Below, in pieces: positions 7,733 through 14,135 of a DNA stretch of 18,174 nt; within the stretch, counting starts at the first letter, position 1; each line of letters opens with the position of its first letter. Location of the stretch: contig JAFGKV010000206.1 of assembly GCA_016928395.1 (NCBI GenBank), positions 1-18,174 of the forward strand, in the 5' to 3' direction. A program made the translations under genes and the position numbers. Origin of the DNA: Candidatus Fermentibacterota bacterium. Lineage in GTDB: Bacteria; JAFGKV01. The notes below the pieces were generated by a model that was not told the DNA's origin, made no database searches, and saw only the letters and a list, made by a program, of their open reading frames with translations.

Positions 7733-9523
7733 TCAGTCTAGTTCAAACCTAGTGCGCCAGTCGTCAGCCTCTTTCATGGGTTCCATGTCGGTCTTGTTCA
7801 GGATGAAGCTTCCCATGACGAGGTGATCCATGTGGGTACGCATGAAATCCACGAAGGCCTCGTCCGGCGTGCACACGATGGGCTCCCCGCGGACATTGAA
7901 ACTCGTATTGATGATCACCGGGCAGCCCGTCCGCTGCCGGAAAGTATTGATCAGGTCGTAGTAGAGCGGATTCTCGTGTCGGTTGATGGTCTGGATTCGG
8001 GCCGAACCATCCACATGCGTCACCGCCGGTATGGTCCGGTGGTCCTCGCGAACCTGGGCCACCAGCAGCATGTAGGGGCTGGGTCGATCCAGCTCGAAAT
8101 ACTGGCTGACATACTCCTCAAGAACCGTGGGGGCGAAGGGGCGGAAGCTCTCGCGGAACTTGATGGCCAGATTCACCTTATCACGATTCTCTCCATTGCG
8201 CGCATCGGCAATGATGGATCGGGCGCCCAGGGCGCGGGGGCCATACTCCATACGACCCTGGAACCATCCGACAACCTTCTGGGCCTCAATGAGCTTGGAG
8301 GTCTGCTCCAGCAGGTCGTTTCGGCTATACTTGGTGAACTCGATCTTGGTGCTGGTTCGATACCGTTGGGCATCCTCACATACGGCAAACGAGACAGGCT
8401 GTCCGGTGAGATAGCGTTCGATCTCGTCGTCGCTGAACTCTGGCCCCAGGAACGCATTCTCCCAGTTGCCGTTTCGGGGGTTTCCTAGCAGTGTGTGATA
8501 AATGAATCCCGCTGCACCCAGCGCACCTCCGGCATCGCCCGCCGCCGGCTGCACGAAGAGATCCTTGAACGGAGTCTCACGGATGATGCGGCCATTGGCC
8601 ACGCAGTTCAACGCCACGCCGCCCGCCATGCAGAGGTACTGCTGACCGGTCACGGCATGAAGGTGACGCGCCATCCGCAGCACGATCTCCTCCGTAACCT
8701 TCTGCACGCTCATGGCGATATCTTTGTGATGCTGTTCAAGTTTGGACTCGGCCTTCCGGGGAGGATAACCGAAAAAGCCAGCGAATGCCTTGTTGGTCAT
8801 GGTGAGACCATGGTCATACGAGAAGTACTTCATGTTCAGGCGGAACGACCCATCCTCACGAACACAGACCATGTCACCCATGATCTTGTCGTAGAAGACC
8901 GGTCTGCCGTATGGCGCCAGGCCCATGACTTTGTACTCTGCCGAGTTGACCTTAAACCCCAGATAACTGGTGAACGCGGAATAGAGCAGGCCCAGGGAAT
9001 GGGGAAACTTGATCTCGTGGAAGATCTTGATGTCGCTTCCCTTGCCCTCGCCCAAGGTCGCCGTCGCCCATTCACCCACACCATCGACGGTAAGAATCGC
9101 CGCTTCTTCAAACGGGCTGTAGAGAAACGCGCTGGCCGCATGGCTCTGGTGATGCTCGGTGAAGATGACCTGTCCGTGATAATCCAGTTCTTTGTGAATG
9201 AGCTGCCGCATCCAGAGCTTCTTGCGCAACCACAGAGGAAGGGCCTTGGTGAAGGAGGCGAAGCTCTGGGGAAACGTTGCCAGATAGGTCATGATGATTC
9301 GTTCGAACTTTATAAACGGCTTGTCGTAGAATCCGACATAGTCAAGATCCTTGGTCGTGATGCCGCCCTGTTTCAGGCAGTAGGCGATGGCATTGGTGGG
9401 AAACTCATGGTCATGCCGCACCCTCGTGAAGCGCTCTTCATGGGCGGCGGCAACCAGCTTCCCGTCCTGAATGAGGCAGGCGGCCGAATCGTGATAAAAG
9501 CAACTGATGCCGAGGATGTTCAT
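7733..9523 (-). CDS. Carbamoyltransferase, NodU/CmcH family
   Basis: This 596-aa enzyme transfers a carbamoyl group from carbamoyl phosphate to a hydroxyl of an unknown acceptor. In the studied relative TobZ this passes through a carbamoyl-adenylate made from ATP. The N-terminal Kae1-like domain spans about 1-370: it opens NILGISCFYHDSAACLI and carries the metal-site motif EHHQSHAASAFL, then TVDGVGEW, GGVALNCVANGR and PAAGDAGGALGAA. The C-terminal domain follows (VGWFQGRMEYGPRALGARSI, SFRPFAPTVLEE, NTSFNVRGEPIV). Length and motifs are complete. ATG at 9523 has GGAG seven bases upstream. It sits 20 bases behind the 80-aa membrane protein gene and 61 bases ahead of the DUF5989 gene. Homologues decorate antibiotics, Nod factors and surface glycans; no glycosyltransferase or antibiotic gene lies in this window, so the acceptor is open. 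Confidence 0.95.
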   Translation of the reverse strand: MNILGISCFYHDSAACLIQDGKLVAAAHEERFTRVRHDHEFPTNAIAYCLKQGGITTKDLDYVGFYDKPFIKFERIIMTYLATFPQSFASFTKALPLWLRKKLWMRQLIHKELDYHGQVIFTEHHQSHAASAFLYSPFEEAAILTVDGVGEWATATLGEGKGSDIKIFHEIKFPHSLGLLYSAFTSYLGFKVNSAEYKVMGLAPYGRPVFYDKIMGDMVCVREDGSFRLNMKYFSYDHGLTMTNKAFAGFFGYPPRKAESKLEQHHKDIAMSVQKVTEEIVLRMARHLHAVTGQQYLCMAGGVALNCVANGRIIRETPFKDLFVQPAAGDAGGALGAAGFIYHTLLGNPRNGNWENAFLGPEFSDDEIERYLTGQPVSFAVCEDAQRYRTSTKIEFTKYSRNDLLEQTSKLIEAQKVVGWFQGRMEYGPRALGARSIIADARNGENRDKVNLAIKFRESFRPFAPTVLEEYVSQYFELDRPSPYMLLVAQVREDHRTIPAVTHVDGSARIQTINRHENPLYYDLINTFRQRTGCPVIINTSFNVRGEPIVCTPDEAFVDFMRTHMDHLVMGSFILNKTDMEPMKEADDWRTRFELD

Positions 9524-9543
9524 GCGCGCGCTCCGGTGCGGGG

Positions 9544-9786
9544 CTAGAATTGCTTGAAGTAGGCCGTTATCTCCGTGGGGGAGGGCTCCTTGGGGGCATA
9601 GAAGGTCGATGCGGGATCAGGGAATCTCTTGGCCAGCGGATCGGCCTTTCCCAATGCCAGGACCAACCTCCCGGGGCCAAAGACACACAGATACGAAAGC
9701 GTCATGACCAACTGGGTCTGGAATCGCCCGAACGTGTGACCGAAACGTTTCCAATAGTGCCAGAGGGTACTCAAGGTTGTGCGCAA
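9544..9786 (-). CDS. Small membrane protein of the carbamoyltransferase cassette (uncharacterised)
   Basis: This 80-aa protein is the first gene behind the promoter at 9838-9866. An N-terminal basic/aromatic stretch (LWHYWKRFGHTFGRFQTQ) leads into one probable transmembrane segment at about 24-44 (LVMTLSYLCVFGPGRLVLAL), followed by a soluble tail with an acidic, Pro-rich end. Small proteins with a WKRF...GxFQ...Y...GP pattern occur in carbamoyltransferase/DUF5989 loci from other bacteria; I recall the pattern but no Pfam name. It sits where SxtJ-type membrane proteins usually occur, but it is shorter and I do not see SxtJ itself. The start is TTG at 9786, chosen because AGGGG lies seven bases upstream; a second in-frame TTG lies four codons on. 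The stop is 20 bases before the carbamoyltransferase ATG. Confidence 0.75.
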   Translation of the reverse strand: MRTTLSTLWHYWKRFGHTFGRFQTQLVMTLSYLCVFGPGRLVLALGKADPLAKRFPDPASTFYAPKEPSPTEITAYFKQF

Positions 9787-9837
9787 CGGGGAACCCCTGT
9801 ATTCTGGTGAATGGGCTTGGATCGAGGGAAACGTTTC

Positions 9838-9866
9838 ATGTTATCGTCTTCTTCGCATCGCGTCAA
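9838..9866 (-). promoter_or_regulatory. Sigma70-like promoter of the carbamoyltransferase cassette
   Basis: Reading leftward, the -35 TTGACG (9866-9861) and -10 TAACAT (9843-9838) are separated by exactly 17 bases. The -35 matches the consensus at five of six positions and the -10 at four of six. Transcription would start near 9831, about 45 bases before the TTG start of the 80-aa gene. The promoter lies in the 162-bp gap after the transglutaminase pair, so the cassette can be expressed independently of that upstream operon. Confidence 0.6.
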
Positions 9867-9948
9867 CCCGCCAATCCGTGGCCGGTCATTGAGTGAGGAG
9901 AAGTAACGATCGACACCACCGCCAATCGCTCAACAGTCGGATGCTCCT

Positions 9949-11319
9949 TTATCCTTCTGGAGTTCCCCGAAGGCTGGCCACTACCAGCTCCACCGTATGG
10001 GGGCCGGCGCGGCGTTTGAACAGCAAGACCTCCCCCCCCGCCGAGATCAGGACCACGGCAGGAGCACGGCCCCGGTCCAGTTCCAACGCCGCCCAGAGAG
10101 CGCCTCGGGAGTCGTTCCATAGGGTTGCCCGGGTCGTGTCGGCTGAAGTCACTATCATGGTCACCACGCCCAGGGCCTCCAGCTCCGCCTCACTGCTCAC
10201 GAGCGCCGGCCTGAGGCGTTCCGACAGCTCGCTTCCTGGTTCCACCGCGACGATGAGGACCGGGCGGCCACCGCGGATAAAGCTGTCCAGCGTGACCTCC
10301 GCACCGAGGCTGTCGCGGAGCACGATGCTCTCCAGGACCGGCGCAGGGCTCTCCACCAGGTCACGCCGGTCCATCTCTGCGAAGGGGATCGTAAGATTCT
10401 CGGTGAGGGTCAGGAGAGTGTCGACACTCAGAGTGACCTCGCGGCACCAGATCCGGGGCTCCCCCCGGGCATTGCGGACGCCGGCGGTAACGAGATACTC
10501 ACCCGGCGGCGCGCTGATGAGAATCGACGTGTCGGTGGGCTCGGCGAAGACCCGATGGACAGGCGCTTCCACCGGCCTCCACGCGCCCTCCCTCCAGCGG
10601 GAGAGGCCGAGCTGTTCGGTGTTCCTCAAAGGTTGCCCGTCCTCCGTGAGTCGAAGCTCCAGACGTGCCAGGGTCTGGGCTGTCTCGGCCTTGGGAGAAT
10701 CAAGCCCTGGATGGTGGACCCGGCGCCAGCCCGCGCCGTCCCACGCCTCGACTCCCTTCGCCGCATGGCACAGCCGCGCGGCGATCCCCACCGTGCGGAG
10801 GCTTGCCACCGCCAGGGATGCCCACTCTTCGGCGCTGCCCCATCCGCGGCGGAAGGTACCCTCCGGTGGTGAGGGCGGCCCGAGGGCATCGGCTCGCGTC
10901 TTTTCGATGATTCGATCTCGAAGCAGCGAAAGCACCAGGGGCACATCGTGCTCGAAGTCGCCCCTGCATGCATCGCGAAAGGTGGCCCACAGGTCGGTGC
11001 GCCAGTCGGTCACCATGTCGTAGTGGCCGGCGCGGGGGTGAAGGATGAAGGCGCGCAGCGTGTCCTCGGAGACAGCATAGTCCGGCCGATATGCCATGGC
11101 CCGGCTGCATCCCTGAACATGGGCCAGGATGGTGGCCTCGTCGATCTCCATGAGATCCAGGTCCCGCAGTTCACCCAGGAGCCACACTCCGCGCTCCTGC
11201 TCGATGCCGCCGAGCTTCTCCAAAGCCGATTCCCACACGGGACGGTTGAATCCCGCCCGGGCCAGGAGGCTGTCGGGTGCAACCGCGGTCCCAACCAACG
11301 CCAGGATGAGGGGGATCAC
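9949..11319 (-). CDS. Transglutaminase-like pseudoenzyme with C-terminal redoxin-like domain
   Basis: This 456-aa protein would be exported: residues 1-14 form a short hydrophobic signal-like stretch (MIPLILALVGTAVA). Residues 30-110 resemble the helical N-terminal part of the preceding gene product. Residues 155-205 resemble a transglutaminase core (RRGWGSAEEWASLAVASLRTVGIAAR), but the catalytic Cys of the partner (GRCEE) is Ala163 here and no equivalent catalytic His is evident, so it should be inactive. A beta-sandwich follows (LISAPPGEYLVTAGVRNARG, about 267-300). Residues 345-450 look like a thioredoxin/redoxin fold without a CxxC. The same order is, from memory, found in the C-terminal half of large Bacteroidota transglutaminase-like proteins. 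The start is GTG at 11319, overlapping the previous stop as GTGA. The frame is open for 93 codons further upstream, but that part overlaps the previous gene and has no signal peptide. Confidence 0.75.
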   Translation of the reverse strand: MIPLILALVGTAVAPDSLLARAGFNRPVWESALEKLGGIEQERGVWLLGELRDLDLMEIDEATILAHVQGCSRAMAYRPDYAVSEDTLRAFILHPRAGHYDMVTDWRTDLWATFRDACRGDFEHDVPLVLSLLRDRIIEKTRADALGPPSPPEGTFRRGWGSAEEWASLAVASLRTVGIAARLCHAAKGVEAWDGAGWRRVHHPGLDSPKAETAQTLARLELRLTEDGQPLRNTEQLGLSRWREGAWRPVEAPVHRVFAEPTDTSILISAPPGEYLVTAGVRNARGEPRIWCREVTLSVDTLLTLTENLTIPFAEMDRRDLVESPAPVLESIVLRDSLGAEVTLDSFIRGGRPVLIVAVEPGSELSERLRPALVSSEAELEALGVVTMIVTSADTTRATLWNDSRGALWAALELDRGRAPAVVLISAGGEVLLFKRRAGPHTVELVVASLRGTPEG

Positions 11320-12455
11320 GGCCGGCCTCGCAACCACAGAAACCCCGAGGGGGCAGAAGGTTTCGCCGGTGTTCCCTCCACGACGGCGACGCTCTCGATC
11401 CCTGCACGGACAAGGCGCCAGAATCCCGTACTGTCGTCTCCAACGGTCACAAGATAGGTGCCGGGACCCACCACGAAGCGGGTCGGCCCGTGCCCCTTCG
11501 TCGTGAGCTCCGCCACCGGCCGGAAGGCGCCGAAGTTGAACACCGACACCGCAGCGGTCCATGAATCGTTGTCGGGAGGATGCACAGCCACCGTACATGG
11601 CGCGGCATACACGGCAGTGGAGTTGATCAGGGAGTAGCGATCCGTGGCCTTGTAGACATCGTCACCGCTCCATCTGCCATAGCAGAGGGAGTAGACCGCC
11701 GCCGCATCCTTGGCGGGCTCACTGAACCAGGCTTGATCCAGCCTCGGTGCAAACTCGCCCGCACCCAGATAGTGCCAGGCCCCGTCGACCCACACCTCGG
11801 CCCAGGCATGGTTGTTGTCGGTCATGCGCCACCACGGGGTCCAGCACTGGCGGGCAGGGAGGCACACGGCCCGGGCCGCGGCGATGAACGCGATGGTCAT
11901 CTCCTCGCAGCGCCCGATGCCCCGCCGCACCGTGGTCACCGGCCCCTGGTCCCGGGCTTCGGTGACCACGAATCCGATTCGGTCGTCCAGCCAACGGTTG
12001 ACGGCCAGAGCGGCCTCGGTCATGGTCGAGCAGTTCTTCACGACCGGGAAGAGCTCATCGAAGAAGAAGGGACGCCAGGCCTGAATGCGTTCCTGGCTCA
12101 CCCTGTGGGGCAGGACATAGTGCAGGAACAGCTCACCCGGAACCTCACGCCCCCAGTGCAGTGAATCCCGCGCCAAGGCCGCCCAGCGAAGGTCTTCTCT
12201 CAGCGTCGCCGCATCGATGACCCCAAGGTCGCGGTAGGGCAGGTTGGCTACTAGGAAGCTCGCCTCTTCCATGAGAGAATCCTCGACCGCAGCCAGGAAC
12301 TCCTCCAGCTCGCCTCCGTTCCTCCCCGCCAGGCGCCAGCTCTCGGCGACGCCTTCACTGTACGCGTCAGGCACTCTGAGAAGATCGATCATCTGCTCGC
12401 CGACATGCGGCGCGGTCAAGACAAGCAAAGGAAAGAGGGCTGCGAAGAGCGGCAC
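11316..12455 (-). CDS. Exported transglutaminase-like protein (Bacteroidota-type, active-site Cys and His present)
   Basis: This 379-aa secreted or periplasmic protein has a signal peptide at about 1-18 (MPLFAALFPLLVLTAPHV). A helical region (35-130) precedes a transglutaminase-like core. The catalytic Cys is Cys183 in RRGIGRCEEMTIAFIAAARA and the catalytic His is His216 in DNNHAWAEVWVDGAW. The usual third residue (Asp) falls in LGAGE, where Glu234 may substitute. A C-terminal beta-sandwich spans about 283-350, with GPGTYLVTVGDD typical of carboxypeptidase-regulatory-like domains. The reaction could be amide cross-linking or peptide cleavage, since the fold includes both. The start is GTG at 12455; an in-frame TGA lies two codons upstream, and the only nearby Shine-Dalgarno candidate (GGTGGTG) is weak. 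It overlaps the following pseudoenzyme gene by four bases, indicating translational coupling. Confidence 0.85.
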   Translation of the reverse strand: MPLFAALFPLLVLTAPHVGEQMIDLLRVPDAYSEGVAESWRLAGRNGGELEEFLAAVEDSLMEEASFLVANLPYRDLGVIDAATLREDLRWAALARDSLHWGREVPGELFLHYVLPHRVSQERIQAWRPFFFDELFPVVKNCSTMTEAALAVNRWLDDRIGFVVTEARDQGPVTTVRRGIGRCEEMTIAFIAAARAVCLPARQCWTPWWRMTDNNHAWAEVWVDGAWHYLGAGEFAPRLDQAWFSEPAKDAAAVYSLCYGRWSGDDVYKATDRYSLINSTAVYAAPCTVAVHPPDNDSWTAAVSVFNFGAFRPVAELTTKGHGPTRFVVGPGTYLVTVGDDSTGFWRLVRAGIESVAVVEGTPAKPSAPSGFLWLRGRP

Positions 12456-13045
12456 GTTTCACCACCAAGCTCGAACGAGGTTCTCCACCATGCGGCACAC
12501 GACACCCCAAGATACCGTGCCAGCCGCTCTGTGCCAGATTCTGCTCATCGACCCGTCTGTGCCTCCAGCATACGGGCGTGTCCTGCGTTCATCCACATCC
12601 CGCTCGCCTCAAGGCAGCGCGGGGTTTGAGTACCGCAGGTGTCTCGTGTGCCTCACGCCCTGTCTCATGCCATCGTCGGGGAGAAGGCAATCGATACCGG
12701 AGTCGCCCACCCATGAGTACGAACCCGGCATTCGGGCCGTGGGACCCCCGAGGGTGACCCAGAAGCGGAGACGTGGACCGCCTCACGCCGGGCCGCGCAA
12801 CCCATGCCCATGCAGCGGAAGCCTCTCGGCCCTTGAGGTGTTGGCCAATCAGGTAGGGAACACGGAGAAGAGCAGGACCGGCCCACCACTCCTCGGTTCG
12901 GGGGTACGCCATCCCTCCGGCTGCGAGGGCGTGAGTCGTCGAGGCAACTCCGGCACGACCTATGCTTTCATAGTGCATCGATACACAGGCGCCCCTGACA
13001 GGGCAGCCACGATAGGAATGATACTCTGTCCTTAGGGAGATTACA
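12456..13045. other. 590-bp intergenic stretch with no supportable gene
   Basis: This separates the divergent transglutaminase operon (leftward) from the small secreted protein gene (rightward), so both promoters should be here. Frames stay open on both strands because the DNA is GC-rich, but none has a ribosome site, a recognisable motif or a plausible composition; the Arg/Ser/Pro-rich translations look like shadows. A weak leftward promoter is possible: CTGGCA, 17 bases, TATCTT, ending about 80 bases before the GTG at 12455. No tRNA cloverleaf or T-box was found. Confidence 0.5.
12995..13025 (+). promoter_or_regulatory. Weak candidate promoter of the small secreted protein gene
   Basis: CTGACA at 12995-13000 matches the -35 consensus at five of six bases and GATACT at 13020-13025 matches the -10 at four of six. 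The 19-base spacer is longer than ideal. It sits just upstream of the AGGGAG ribosome-binding site of the gene at 13046, so any leader would be very short. Confidence 0.25.
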
Positions 13046-13390
13046 ATGACTCGCATTCTTGCAGTAACGCTCGCAGCCCTTCTCTTCTCTGCCCTTACCG
13101 CAGAAGCGCTTGAGACGAATCCCGCAACCAATGGAGCCTTTGCGATCAAAGGCATCGTCAGAGCGGGGGAGGTCAAGCCGATTGAGGGAGCCACCGTGGA
13201 GTTCATGCTCACCACCATGAACGGCAAGTCCTTCTATGTCACCACGATGACGGATAGTCAGGGCAGGTACAAGATTGACAAGCTCCCGGTGAGCTACGGG
13301 CGTGGACGAGCCACGGCTGTCGGTATCGGCGTAACGACGGTCGAAGTGGTCATCGAACGGAACATGACCGAGATCCACTTCAACTTGTAG
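13046..13390 (+). CDS. Small secreted protein with carboxypeptidase-regulatory-like beta-sandwich
   Basis: This 114-aa protein has a signal peptide at 1-21 (MTRILAVTLAALLFSALTAEA), then a single beta-sandwich domain at about 32-114. The domain shows the pattern of CarboxypepD_reg-like folds: FAIKGIVRAGEVKPIEGATV at its start and DSQGRYKIDKLPV as the conserved DxxGxYxixxLP turn. In larger proteins this fold is an accessory domain; alone it could be a surface or periplasmic binding module. Its function is unknown. ATG at 13046 has AGGGAG at about seven bases upstream. The gene is flanked by a 590-bp gap and a perfect 15-bp hairpin, so it is probably a single-gene transcript. It faces the T9SS-sorted protein gene but is on the other strand. 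Confidence 0.8.
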   Translation: MTRILAVTLAALLFSALTAEALETNPATNGAFAIKGIVRAGEVKPIEGATVEFMLTTMNGKSFYVTTMTDSQGRYKIDKLPVSYGRGRATAVGIGVTTVEVVIERNMTEIHFNL

Positions 13391-13407
13391 TTGACTCGTC
13401 GTAGTCT

Positions 13408-13443
13408 CATACGGGGCGCCCGCTCCATCGGGCGCCCCGTATG
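13408..13443. terminator. Perfect 15-bp GC-rich hairpin between convergent genes
   Basis: CATACGGGGCGCCCG at 13408-13422 pairs without mismatch to CGGGCGCCCCGTATG at 13429-13443 around the loop CTCCAT. It begins 18 bases after the stop of the small secreted protein and lies before the end of the convergent T9SS-sorted gene. No T tract follows on either strand. Such long GC stems can still stop transcription or protect the 3' end, and a bidirectional role fits the position. Confidence 0.75.
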
Positions 13444-13563
13444 CATGTGAGCACGCTGCGAGCACTCCGTATTCCAGCGGAACGGTGGTGGACAGAGTGC
13501 AGTGGTGAGACCACGGGTCGAGAATCGATTGAGCCCCGTCGTTCAGCGCTCCTGACGTCCCGT

Positions 13564-13584
13564 TGCCGAGTGCCGAATGCCGAC
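13564..13584. repeat. Short heptamer array, three copies of TGCCGAN
   Basis: TGCCGAG, TGCCGAA and TGCCGAC lie directly next to each other, immediately before the 3' end of the leftward T9SS-sorted gene (stop at 13598-13600). The unit length equals that of the minisatellite at 81-178, although the sequence differs. It is short enough to be chance, but the exact tandem arrangement is notable. Confidence 0.55.
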
Positions 13585-13597
13585 TCCCACTCACCTC

Positions 13598-14119
13598 TTA
13601 TCGGACGACCACGAGCCGCCTGGTAACACTCTGATCGCCTGCTCTCAGTCGATACAGATACACCCCTGACGCCAACGACGACACCGTGAGTGTCAGGTCA
13701 TGGTATCCGGCGGGCTGGCTGCCTGGCGGTACGTGGCCGATCTCCCTGCCGTGCACATCATACACCTGCAGACTGACGGTGCTGTTCTGCGGCAGGGCGT
13801 AGCGAATAGTGGCCACAGCTCGACAGGGATTTGGATAGCTCTGATCGACGACGAATCTGACAGGGAGAGGGCACTGCGGCACCTCAGTAACGATGGGAAC
13901 CCCATACCAGAAACCACAGAGGCCGTGGTTCGACGGCCCCATGACTCGCCCGGCCAGAGACTGCCCGAATACTCCCCGAAGACGATGGCCAGCCCCTTCC
14001 GTAGTCCCGCCACCGTTGCCGAACACGCCGCGGACCTGCGCCGGCTGCGTATGCCCCGCGCTCCACACCAGGGCTCCGAAGAGCACCAGGCCACCCATCG
14101 CACGGCGTCGTACTGACAT
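13598..14119 (-). CDS. Small secreted protein with T9SS type A C-terminal sorting domain
   Basis: This 173-aa protein has an N-terminal signal peptide at about 1-25 (basic MSVRRR then GGLVLFGALVWSAG). Residues 30-73 form a short Gly-rich segment of the kind GGGxxxxxxxxLRGVFGQ...GFWYG, seen in many FCB and related extracellular proteins. Residues 93-173 form a type IX secretion C-terminal sorting domain: SYPNPCRAVATIRYALPQN, then VYDVHGREIG and LASGVYLYRLRAGD. After export it would be sorted through the outer membrane and attached to the surface. Apart from the sorting signal there is almost no cargo. ATG at 14119 is chosen for the signal peptide; GGAG lies ten bases upstream, a little far. 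It follows the fibre gene by 16 bases, so it is probably in the same operon. The sorting domain resembles FlgD-Ig folds, so the T9SS role depends on the host having PorUV and related components. Confidence 0.8.
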   Translation of the reverse strand: MSVRRRAMGGLVLFGALVWSAGHTQPAQVRGVFGNGGGTTEGAGHRLRGVFGQSLAGRVMGPSNHGLCGFWYGVPIVTEVPQCPLPVRFVVDQSYPNPCRAVATIRYALPQNSTVSLQVYDVHGREIGHVPPGSQPAGYHDLTLTVSSLASGVYLYRLRAGDQSVTRRLVVVR

Positions 14120-14135
14120 GGCACCAACACTCCGG

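Noticed and set aside
8495-9547. Rightward 350-codon frame
   Set aside because: It is antisense to the carbamoyltransferase, which has intact family motifs; no ribosome site and no recognisable domains.
9777-9839. A 20-odd-codon leader peptide starting at ATG 9839
   Set aside because: Its ATG lies inside the predicted -10 element, so it would not be in the transcript, and it runs out of frame into the 80-aa gene.
9949-11598. Longer version (549 aa) of the pseudo-transglutaminase starting at 11598
   Set aside because: The extra 93 codons overlap the upstream transglutaminase gene and give an Arg/Gly-rich sequence before the signal peptide. The GTG at 11319, with its GTGA overlap, is the better start.
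12244-13035. Rightward 263-codon frame across the 590-bp gap
   Set aside because: Its first 200 bases are antisense to the transglutaminase gene, and the translation is Ser/Arg/Pro-rich with no motif.
12589-13227. Leftward 212-codon frame
   Set aside because: It overlaps the start of the well-supported rightward secreted protein gene in antisense and shows no domain.
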